A stretch of DNA of 10,272 bases from DASUHT01 sp051955775 (GTDB lineage: Bacteria > Actinomycetota > Thermoleophilia > Gaiellales > JAICJC01): NCBI GenBank assembly GCA_051955775.1, contig JBQCGJ010000054.1, positions 1-10,272 on the forward strand. The letters are read 5' to 3'. The position numbers were made by a program, and so were the translations under genes. The notes beneath the pieces are model-generated. The model worked only from the letters and a program-made list of their open reading frames with translations. It did not search any database and had not been told where the DNA came from. Positions 1-5,772 of the stretch are shown one piece after another (positions within the stretch are counted from its first letter, which is position 1; every line of letters begins with the position of its first letter).

Positions 1-42
1 CCGGTTCTTGGGGCCTGGCCCCGGTTCCTGGGGGGCCTGGCC
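1..42. repeat. Two-copy GC-rich tandem repeat
   Basis: Bases 1-20 and 21-42 are two head-to-tail copies of a unit that begins CCGGTTC and ends GGCCTGGCC. The copies differ by one T/C substitution and by two extra G in the second copy. The array may extend left of the window. No coding function is seen. It lies next to the GTGTCAGACAC hairpins and forms with them the gene-free left end (1-207). Confidence 0.6.
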
Positions 43-65
43 CTGTTGCTTGCCAGGCGACAAGC

Positions 66-108
66 GGTGTCAGGTACCGTCACAAAACCCGTGACGGGTG
101 CCAGACAC
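66..108. repeat. Imperfect hairpin of GTGTC-type repeat, copy 1
   Basis: Arm 67-83 (GTGTCAGGTACCGTCAC) pairs with arm 91-108 (GTGACGGGTGCCAGACAC) around a 7-base AAAACCC loop. There are two mismatches and one bulged base. The outer sequence GTGTC...GACAC is the same motif as in the hairpin at 156-199. No T-run follows on either strand, so an intrinsic terminator is not well supported. It looks like a dispersed palindromic (REP-like) unit; the family assignment is inference. Confidence 0.6.
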
Positions 109-155
109 AGGACCCGCTAACGACTCTCAGGAGCCAGGCACCGCGTAGAACCATG

Positions 156-199
156 CGGTGTCAGACACGGGCACGGTTTCGTGTCGGTGTCTGACACGG
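156..199. repeat. Near-perfect hairpin of GTGTCAGACAC repeat, copy 2
   Basis: Arm 156-175 pairs with arm 180-199 at 17 of 20 positions, around a 4-base GTTT loop. Each arm contains the self-complementary 11-mer GTGTC(A/T)GACAC, at 158-168 and 187-197. A degenerate further unit, AGCCAGGCACCGCG, lies at about 132-145 and can pair partly with 155-168. The hairpin begins only 8 bp past the stop codon of the acetyltransferase gene, so on the minus strand it could slow 3'-end decay or block read-through. It lacks the U-tract of a standard intrinsic terminator. Confidence 0.65.
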
Positions 200-207
200 C
201 TCTCTTG

Positions 208-855
208 TCACGCCCCCAGTAGCGCGAGCAGCTCTGGCGTTACCCCGTCGACCTCGACCGGGATGGACCGGTGTGCCTGCCAATCGGCTCGGGTCAGCTC
301 GAGGTCGGCGTGGCCGACGTCGACGCCACGTGGCGCCACGGTGGAAACGCCCACCTGCCGGTAGCCCAGCTTGTCGGACACCCGGCGGGAGGCGACGTTG
401 CCGTCGATCGCGCCCGACGTCGCCCGCTGTGCGCCGAGGTGCTCGAACGCCAGCTCCAGCACTGCGGCGCGCATCTCGGTGCCGAGCCCCCGGCCCTGGT
501 AGAGGCGACCCAGCCACGAGCCGGTCGACACCTCACGCGTCTCGGCGAACCGGTCGGCCTCCACTCCCTGGATGCCGATCGGCGCCCCGCCCTCGCGTAT
601 GCAGAAAAGCACATGCCAGTGGTCGGCCCGGATCCCCGCCAGCGCGTCGAGGTGGTAGTCGAGGTACTCCTGCCGCCGACCCGGCTGGTCGAGGCCATCG
701 GTCCACGGCACGGCGAAGGGCATCTCTTCGGGCGGATGCACGCCGGCCAGCGCCACCTCGTACAGCTCGTCCAGGCCCTCGCCGATTCCGGCCACGCGAA
801 GCTCCAGCCGCGGCGTGCGCAGCACGAGCCGTTCCAGCACGTCGTCCCGGCTCAC
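208..855 (-). CDS. GNAT-family N-acetyltransferase (RimJ/RimL-like)
   Basis: A 215-residue soluble protein, expected to transfer an acetyl group from acetyl-CoA to an amine; the substrate is unknown. The N-terminal strand with LRTPRLELR (about residues 12-20) is the usual opening of RimJ/RimL-type GNATs. The acetyl-CoA pyrophosphate loop QGRGLGT is at 120-126 (the Q/R-x-x-G-x-G motif). The later segment with N153, S156 and LGY at 163-165 matches the NxxSxxxxxKxGF-like end of the fold. The GTG start at 855 overlaps the TGA of the upstream nicotinamidase-NAD synthetase gene by four bases (GTGA). No Shine-Dalgarno sequence precedes it, so translation is probably coupled. It is the last gene of the NAD operon; its role there is not evident, and it may act on an NAD enzyme or be a passenger. 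It is followed by the repeat cluster. Confidence 0.85.
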   Translation of the reverse strand: MSRDDVLERLVLRTPRLELRVAGIGEGLDELYEVALAGVHPPEEMPFAVPWTDGLDQPGRRQEYLDYHLDALAGIRADHWHVLFCIREGGAPIGIQGVEADRFAETREVSTGSWLGRLYQGRGLGTEMRAAVLELAFEHLGAQRATSGAIDGNVASRRVSDKLGYRQVGVSTVAPRGVDVGHADLELTRADWQAHRSIPVEVDGVTPELLALLGA

Positions 856-2186
856 AGCACGTGCGGTACGTGGTGCTTCCAGGCCACCGAGTGCATCCGG
901 TCGCGCACCCGCTCGGCCACCGCCTCATCCACCCCAGCTCGGGCCGCGGCCGCCTTCAGGTCCAGGCCCAGGTCTGCCATCGCGACCAGCACGCGGTCGG
1001 CCTCGCGGTAGGTGAAGCCAAGCTCCTGCTCGTCGGTCTGGCCGCCCCACAGCCCGGCAGTCGGATGCTTCGTGATCACCGCCTCCGGCTGGCCGAGGAT
1101 CCGAGCCGCGTCGCGCACCTCGGTCTTGAACAGGTCGGAGATCGGCTCGATATCGGACGCCGCGTCCCCGAAGCGCGTGAAGTACCCGAGCAGCGACTCG
1201 GTGCGGTTCTCGGTGCCGAGCACGAGCGCGTGCAGCTCCTGAGCGAGGTCGTACACCACCACCATGCGGGCGCGGGCGCTGGCGTTGCCAAATCGGATGT
1301 CGGAGCTCGGGATCCCCGGCCGTGCCGACGTCAGCCCTTCCAGGATGGGCTCGATCGACACCGTCAGCATGTGCTCCGCCGGCAGGCCCGCCGCCGCGGC
1401 CGACGCCTCGGCATCGTCCAGGTGCACCTGCTCGGTGTGGCGCGAGGGCATCCGTACGGCGAACACGTGCTGCGGTCCCAGCGCCCGCGCCGCCAGCCCC
1501 ATCGCCACCGCCGAATCGATGCCGCCGGACAGGCCGAGCACGACCCGCCCGCGATGGGCGCCGTCGAGCACCGCCCGCAGCCGCGTCGCCTTGTCGTCCA
1601 GCAGCGGCTCGAGCTGATGCAGCCCGCGCATCAGATGCACCCGGTCGAGCCGGCCGCCCGCGCCGCGCACCTCGTCCAGCGCCCGCCTGCCGTCACCGTT
1701 CGTGACGTCGACCGCCGCCACCGCGTCGGTCAGCACCGTGGTCTCGAACCCCGCCGCGATGGCGTCCAGGGCGGTGGCCCGCACGCAGTAGTCGGTGGCG
1801 ATCCCCGCCACCTGCACGCGCTCCACTCCGCGCTCGCGCAACCACGCCGCCAGCGGCGTGCCGTCGAACCCAGAGTACTGCTCGCGGGCGGCGTCCTCGC
1901 CCTTGTCCTGCACCAGGTCGAACTCGAGACCGGCCACCGAGGGGTGCAGTTCGGCTCCCTGCGTGCCCGCGACGCAATGCGCCGGCCAGGGCCCGCCGTG
2001 AGCGGCGAACGAGGAGTGGTCCGCGGGATGCCGGTCGCGGGTGGCCACCACCGTGCCCGCGGATTCCGCCGCCTCGCCGATCACGGCGCCCAGCCGATCG
2101 CCGCCGGCCACGCCCAGCGCACCACCCGGGCAGAAGTCGTTCTGCACGTCCACGACGATCAGCGCTGTTCGAGGGTCTGGGCTCAT
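852..2186 (-). CDS. pncA-nadE: Fused nicotinamidase (PncA) - NH3-dependent NAD synthetase (NadE)
   Basis: A 444-residue two-enzyme protein. Residues 1 to about 183 are an isochorismatase-fold nicotinamidase (nicotinamide + H2O -> nicotinate + NH3). The catalytic triad is visible as D13 (VDVQNDF), K95 and C134 (ATDYCVRA). The metal ligands are D51, H53, H57 and H70. After a linker, about residues 190-444 are NAD synthetase (NaAD + ATP + NH3 -> NAD). It has the PP-loop SGGIDSAV at 220-227, NASARARM at 301-308, GTENRTE at 324-330, GYFTRFGD at 334-341 and the K373 loop running to GLWGGQTDEQELG. There is no glutamine-amidotransferase domain, so free ammonia is the expected nitrogen donor. The ATG overlaps the pncB stop (ATGA), with GGGAGG 10 bases upstream; the stop overlaps the GNAT start. 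Both halves look intact. The domain calls are firm; joint function is inference. Confidence 0.95.
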   Translation of the reverse strand: MSPDPRTALIVVDVQNDFCPGGALGVAGGDRLGAVIGEAAESAGTVVATRDRHPADHSSFAAHGGPWPAHCVAGTQGAELHPSVAGLEFDLVQDKGEDAAREQYSGFDGTPLAAWLRERGVERVQVAGIATDYCVRATALDAIAAGFETTVLTDAVAAVDVTNGDGRRALDEVRGAGGRLDRVHLMRGLHQLEPLLDDKATRLRAVLDGAHRGRVVLGLSGGIDSAVAMGLAARALGPQHVFAVRMPSRHTEQVHLDDAEASAAAAGLPAEHMLTVSIEPILEGLTSARPGIPSSDIRFGNASARARMVVVYDLAQELHALVLGTENRTESLLGYFTRFGDAASDIEPISDLFKTEVRDAARILGQPEAVITKHPTAGLWGGQTDEQELGFTYREADRVLVAMADLGLDLKAAAARAGVDEAVAERVRDRMHSVAWKHHVPHVL

Positions 2187-3490
2187 CCGACCAGTGCCTC
2201 CCGCAACTCGGCGAGCCTCGGGGAGAGCTGAGGCGGGAGCGTACCGGGCCGGTCGATCATGCGCACCTCGGGCGGCAGGCCGGCCACCTCCGTGGCCGCC
2301 CGCTCCCGCGCCTGGTCGAGCGCAAGCAGCCCATCCTGCACCAGCCGGCCGCCGCGCAGCACCGGCTCCAGCAGCGGCCGCCCGGGCAGCCGCTCGTCGT
2401 CCAGCGCGACCGTGTCGGCGCCGCCGTCGCGGTACACCTGGTGGCTGCCGGGCAGGGTCAGCTTCTGGTGGGAGGTCTTCATGACCGGACGCCCGGCGGA
2501 CTGGCTGAGCTTGTAGATCCCGCCCGGCGCCGGCGCGTCAGAGCTGGTCACCAGCCGAGTGCCGACGCCGAAGGCGTCGATCGGCGCCTCCGCCCGCACG
2601 AGGGCGTCGATCCGGTACTCGTCCAGGTCGCCCGAGCAGATGATCTGGGTCTGGGGCAGCCCGGCGTCGTCCAGGATGGAGCGCACATCGCGCGAGAGCT
2701 CGTCCAGGTCGCCGCTGTCCAGCCGCACCGCCTGCGGCACCACGCCCTCGGCCCGCGCCGCGTCGGCGGCCGCACGAGCCCCGGCCAGCGAGTCGTAGGT
2801 GTCGATCAGCAGCGTCGAGCGGTTGGGGTGATCGCGCAGGAAGGCCCGGAATGCGGCCACCTCCGACGGGAACGACAGCACGTAGCTGTGCGCCATCGTG
2901 CCGCTGGTGGGGATCCCCCACTCGTACCCGGCGGCCACCGTGGCCGTGCCCGCGCAGCCCCCGATCCACGCGCTGCGCGCAGCCCACAGCCCGGCCTCCG
3001 AGCCGTGCGCACGGCGGAACCCGAAGTCCACCACCGGACGGCCCGCCGCGGCCTGCACGATGCGGGCCGCCTTGGACGCCACCATGGTCTGGAAGCACAC
3101 CTGGTTGAGCAGGAAGCTCTCCGCGATCTGGCACACCATGCGCGGCCCGCTCACCCGCAAGAGCGGCTCCCCGGCGAAGGCCACCGTACCCTCGGGAATG
3201 GCGTCCAGGTCGCCGTCGAAGCGCACCTCGGCCAGCCGCCGGCAGGTCTCGGCGGAGCAGGTGCCGGTGCGCTCGAGGTACGCCAGCGCAGGCTCGGAGA
3301 AGCTCAGGTTCGTCAGGTACTCCACCACCCGCGACAGCCCGGCCACAACCAGGTAGCCGCGCTGCGACGGCAGCTTGCGGATCGACAGCTCGAACACCAC
3401 CGGTTCGTCGGCGATGCCCTGGGCGATGTATGACTGCGCCATCGCCAGCTGGTACTCGTCGGTCAGCAGCTCCAGCGGCGGCTGATTCAT
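2183..3490 (-). CDS. pncB: Nicotinate phosphoribosyltransferase
   Basis: A 435-residue cytosolic enzyme of the Preiss-Handler pathway: nicotinate + PRPP (with ATP hydrolysis) -> nicotinate mononucleotide + PPi. The opening LLTDEYQLAMAQSY is typical of the family. Other hallmarks are DFGFRRAHG (155-163), GTMAHSYV (197-204) with H201 as the expected phospho-histidine, LLIDTYD (227-233), VRLDSGDL (255-262) and FGVGTRLV (307-314) in the phosphate-binding region. The length matches bacterial PncB of the shorter actinobacterial/archaeal type. The ATG at 3490 overlaps the nrtR TGA (ATGA) and is preceded by a strong GGAGGG. The product feeds NadD, which is not in the window, and then the NadE half of the next gene. 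Regulation by NrtR is expected from position. Confidence 0.95.
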   Translation of the reverse strand: MNQPPLELLTDEYQLAMAQSYIAQGIADEPVVFELSIRKLPSQRGYLVVAGLSRVVEYLTNLSFSEPALAYLERTGTCSAETCRRLAEVRFDGDLDAIPEGTVAFAGEPLLRVSGPRMVCQIAESFLLNQVCFQTMVASKAARIVQAAAGRPVVDFGFRRAHGSEAGLWAARSAWIGGCAGTATVAAGYEWGIPTSGTMAHSYVLSFPSEVAAFRAFLRDHPNRSTLLIDTYDSLAGARAAADAARAEGVVPQAVRLDSGDLDELSRDVRSILDDAGLPQTQIICSGDLDEYRIDALVRAEAPIDAFGVGTRLVTSSDAPAPGGIYKLSQSAGRPVMKTSHQKLTLPGSHQVYRDGGADTVALDDERLPGRPLLEPVLRGGRLVQDGLLALDQARERAATEVAGLPPEVRMIDRPGTLPPQLSPRLAELREALVG

Positions 3491-4188
3491 GTCGCCCTCC
3501 GGTATCTCGCACTCTGGGCCAGGATCAGCGGGCTGCGGTCGGCGAACCGGTACAGCCCGGCCGGCCGGCCGCCGGTGGGGCGCTCGCCGGCCTCCGCCAG
3601 CACGCCCCAGCCGAGCGCGATGCGGCGGAAGTTGTTGGGCTCGAAGGCGCGGCCGATGCCGGCCTCGTACACCCGGCGCAGCTCGTTCATGGTGAACGTC
3701 TCCGGTAGCAGGCTCCAGGCCACGTTCTGGTATTCGAGCTTGTACGCCAGCCGCCGCCGCGCGTAGATCAGGATCTCGTCGTGGTCGAACGCCAGGGCGC
3801 GCTCGCCGCGATCGATCTGCTGCAGCAGCGGCTCCAGCGGGCTCCAGTCGGCCTCCCGGGCGTCCGATCCGGGCTGCAGGCGAACCCGTGTGGGCTCGAC
3901 CAGCGCCAGGTAGCAGCAGGACACCACGCGGCCGCGGGGATCGCGGTCGACGGCCGAGAAGGTGGCCAGCTGCTCCATGTAGGTGTCGGTCACGCCGGTC
4001 TCCTCGGCCAGCTCGCGTTCGGCCGCCTGCTCCAGCGTCTCCCCCGCCTCCATCAGGCCGCCCGGCAGCGCCCAGTAGCTCTGATACGGCTCGTACCGGC
4101 GGCGCACCAGGAGCACGTTCATCGCACCGTCGACGAACGCGAACACCGCCACGTCTGCCGCTACACGAGGGTGTTGGTCATCCGACAC
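3487..4188 (-). CDS. nrtR: Nudix-winged-helix transcriptional regulator of NAD metabolism
   Basis: A 233-residue protein with an N-terminal Nudix domain (about 8-140) and a C-terminal winged helix (about 150-225). The Nudix box is complete: G44, E50, R58-E59, E62-E63 and G65. ADP-ribose pyrophosphatase activity may therefore be retained, although many NrtR proteins use this domain only to sense ADP-ribose. The C-terminal part (FDHDEILIYARRRLAYKLEY, then SLLPETFTMNELRRVYEA and NNFRRIALGWG) is characteristic of the NrtR subfamily and argues against a plain Nudix hydrolase. In the family, NrtR represses NAD salvage or synthesis genes and is released by ADP-ribose. Here it is first in an operon with pncB and pncA-nadE, consistent with autoregulation. 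The GTG start at 4188 has GAGG 8 bases upstream. Confidence 0.92.
   Translation of the reverse strand: MSDDQHPRVAADVAVFAFVDGAMNVLLVRRRYEPYQSYWALPGGLMEAGETLEQAAERELAEETGVTDTYMEQLATFSAVDRDPRGRVVSCCYLALVEPTRVRLQPGSDAREADWSPLEPLLQQIDRGERALAFDHDEILIYARRRLAYKLEYQNVAWSLLPETFTMNELRRVYEAGIGRAFEPNNFRRIALGWGVLAEAGERPTGGRPAGLYRFADRSPLILAQSARYRRAT
3495..3500 (-). promoter_or_regulatory. Ribosome binding site of pncB
   Basis: On the minus strand GGAGGG lies 4 bases before the ATG at 3490, inside the end of nrtR. It supports this start and suggests independent initiation in addition to coupling through the ATGA overlap. Confidence 0.75.
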
Positions 4189-4224
4189 CTTTTAGACCTC
4201 GTGACTACTTTACCACGTGATCAC
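4189..4224 (-). promoter_or_regulatory. Candidate nrtR promoter/operator region
   Basis: This is the short gap upstream of nrtR, extending slightly into the end of the aldehyde dehydrogenase gene. It is noticeably AT-richer than its surroundings. It holds an imperfect 15-bp palindrome at 4193-4207 (TAGxC...GxCTA). A -10-like TAAAGT lies on the minus strand at 4207-4212, and the perfect palindromes CACGTG (4214-4219) and GTGATCAC (4217-4224) follow. GAGG at 4197-4200 is the nrtR ribosome binding site. No convincing -35 box was found. That an NrtR dimer binds here is inference from family behaviour and position; the operon might also be read through from the aldehyde dehydrogenase gene. Confidence 0.3.
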
Positions 4225-5618
4225 CGCGAGGGCGACACCAGCACCGTGCGCAAACTGGTGTAGAACTCGCGGGCCGCCCGGCCCTGCTCGCGCGGGCCCA
4301 GCCCGGACGCCTTCTCGCCGCCGAAGGGCGTGTGGAAGTCGACGCCGGAGGTGGGCCGGTTTACCCGCACCAGGCCGGTGTCCACGCGTTCGGCCAGGTC
4401 CAGCACGCGGTCCAGATCGCGCGTGAAGATGGATGTCGAGAGCCCGTAGCGGACGCCGTTCGCAAGCTCCACACAGGCGTCGGCGTCGGCCGCCTGCAGG
4501 ACGGCGCAGACCGGCGCAAACACCTCCTCCTGAGCCAGCTCGGCCGCCGGGTCGGACACCTCGACCAGGGTCGGCGCCAGGTAGCTGCCGGGCTCCTCCA
4601 GGGCGCCGCCGCCGATCAGCACGCGGTGGCCGCCGGAGCGCGCGCGCTCGACCGCCGCCAGCGCATCGTCGCGGGCCTGGGCGTTGATCACCGGCCCCAC
4701 CTGGCAGGCCTCAGCGGCCGGATCGCGGACTGCCAGCGCGCCCACCGCCGCCACCAGCGCGTCGCGAAACTCCCGTGCCACCGGCCCCTCGCACACGACC
4801 CGGCTGGTGGCCGTGCACTTCTGGCCGGCGTAGCCCATGGCCGCGCCGGCGATCACCGCCGCGGAGCGCTCCAGATCGGCGTCAGCCAGCACCACCGACG
4901 CGTTCTGGCCGCCCATCTCGCACTGGCCGGCCGCGCCGCGGTCGACCAGCGCGCGGGCCACGGCGCTGCCGGTGGCGGCCGAGCCGGTGAACGAGACCGC
5001 GGCCACGCCGGGGTGGCCCACGATGGCGGCGCCGGCGTCGCCGTAGCCCTGCACGAGCTGCAGCGTATCGGCGGGCACCGACTCGACGACCAGCTCGTGC
5101 AGCGCCGCGGCGCAGCCGGGCGCGAACGAGGATGGCTTCCACACACAGGCGTTGCCGTACGCAAGGGCGGGCGCGAGCTTCCAGGCTGGGATGGCGACCG
5201 GGAAGTTCCACGGCGTGATCAGCCCCACCACCCCGCGCGGCCTGCGCCGGGCCATCAGCAGTGAGTGGCCGTCGGCGGCGGGATAGGTCTCGCCGTCGGC
5301 ATCCAGGCAGGCGCCGGCGTGGTAGCGCAGGATGGTGGCCGTGCGGGCCACCTCTCCCCGCGCCTCCACGATCGGCTTGCCCACCTCACGGCACACCAGG
5401 TCGGCCAGCCTTGCGGCCTCGCGCTCGACCGCGTCGGCGGCCCGCATCAGGGCGTCGCCGCGTACGTGGGCGGGGGTGCGGCCCCAGGCCGCCGCGGCGG
5501 CGGCGGACACCGCGCGGTCGACGTCGATGCCGCCGGACGGCGTGGCCTCGGCGACCCGGTCGGACGGGTCGGCCGGATTGCGGCTGACGATCGCGGTCGG
5601 GGAGCCGGTGGCGGTCAC
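4221..5618 (-). CDS. NAD(P)+-dependent aldehyde dehydrogenase (semialdehyde dehydrogenase-like)
   Basis: From the GTG at 5618 this is a 465-residue enzyme of the ALDH superfamily, oxidising an aldehyde to a carboxylate with NAD(P)+. Active-site features are TPWNFPVAIPAWK at 135-147 (N138), K161 in the cofactor site, FTGSAATGS at 210-218, E234 in CEMGGQN and the nucleophile C268 in GYAGQKCT. The C-terminal run GPREQGRAAREFYTSLRTV resembles, from memory, alpha-ketoglutaric-semialdehyde (2,5-dioxovalerate) dehydrogenases; the substrate is inferred and unproven. The frame is open to 5864, but the extra 82 residues lack family resemblance and run over the 30-residue membrane ORF and the end of the GGDEF gene. 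The GTG at 5618 fits the family N-terminus (NPADPSD) and shares a G with the upstream TAG stop. No Shine-Dalgarno is visible, so coupled translation is likely. Confidence 0.9.
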   Translation of the reverse strand: MTATGSPTAIVSRNPADPSDRVAEATPSGGIDVDRAVSAAAAAAWGRTPAHVRGDALMRAADAVEREAARLADLVCREVGKPIVEARGEVARTATILRYHAGACLDADGETYPAADGHSLLMARRRPRGVVGLITPWNFPVAIPAWKLAPALAYGNACVWKPSSFAPGCAAALHELVVESVPADTLQLVQGYGDAGAAIVGHPGVAAVSFTGSAATGSAVARALVDRGAAGQCEMGGQNASVVLADADLERSAAVIAGAAMGYAGQKCTATSRVVCEGPVAREFRDALVAAVGALAVRDPAAEACQVGPVINAQARDDALAAVERARSGGHRVLIGGGALEEPGSYLAPTLVEVSDPAAELAQEEVFAPVCAVLQAADADACVELANGVRYGLSTSIFTRDLDRVLDLAERVDTGLVRVNRPTSGVDFHTPFGGEKASGLGPREQGRAAREFYTSLRTVLVSPSR

Positions 5619-5710
5619 TACTTGTTCAGGTACACCACGAGCGTCAGCAAGGCGAGCAACGCCGTCACGGTCACCAGCACCCACCAGCGCGAGGTCGATT
5701 GATTCGTCAT
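5618..5710 (-). CDS. 30-residue single-pass membrane peptide
   Basis: A short ORF too small for most gene callers. It has a polar N-terminus (MTNQSTSR), then WWVLVTVTALLALLTLVVYL (about residues 9-28) as one clear transmembrane helix, ending NK. The ATG at 5710 has GGAG 5 bases upstream. Its TAG stop overlaps the GTG of the aldehyde dehydrogenase by one base (TAGTG), which supports real translation and coupling. Small partner subunits of transporters or oxidases (MetS, CydX, KdpF) have this size and layout, but I see no sequence match to them and no partner complex is encoded here. It could be a membrane anchor or regulator for the dehydrogenase, or a leader peptide whose translation opens the GTG start. 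Function unknown. Confidence 0.65.
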   Translation of the reverse strand: MTNQSTSRWWVLVTVTALLALLTLVVYLNK

Positions 5711-5715
5711 GCCAT

Positions 5716-5719
5716 CTCC
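5716..5719 (-). promoter_or_regulatory. Ribosome binding site of the 30-residue ORF
   Basis: GGAG on the minus strand lies 5 bases before the ATG at 5710. It is the only good Shine-Dalgarno sequence between the GGDEF gene and the aldehyde dehydrogenase, and so is the main signal that the short ORF is translated and that the dehydrogenase follows by coupling. Confidence 0.65.
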
Positions 5720-5772
5720 AGCCGTCGGTTCGGTGGCCGGGAGCATAACGACGGGACGGGCCGGAGTGCGCG

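Noticed and set aside
156..199. Intrinsic terminator of the NAD operon
   Set aside because: The hairpin is well placed but no run of T follows on the minus strand, and the same motif recurs at 66-108, so it is described as a repeat.
1..207. CRISPR array or attachment site
   Set aside because: The repeats are palindromic, diverged and irregularly spaced; there are no equal spacers, cas genes, tRNA or integrase.
273..2231. 652-codon plus-strand open frame
   Set aside because: It is antisense to three strongly supported genes (GNAT, pncA-nadE, end of pncB). Its translation is Arg/Pro/His-rich with no domain signature, a usual by-product of high-GC genes.
2538..3512. 324-codon minus-strand frame inside pncB
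   Set aside because: It is a frame-shifted shadow of pncB, with Gly/Arg-rich composition and no motifs; the pncB frame has all family hallmarks.
5711..5772. Promoter for the 30-residue ORF (TATGCT-like -10 on the minus strand near 5742-5747)
   Set aside because: Only a weak -10 match and no -35 sequence at a suitable distance, so not listed as a feature.
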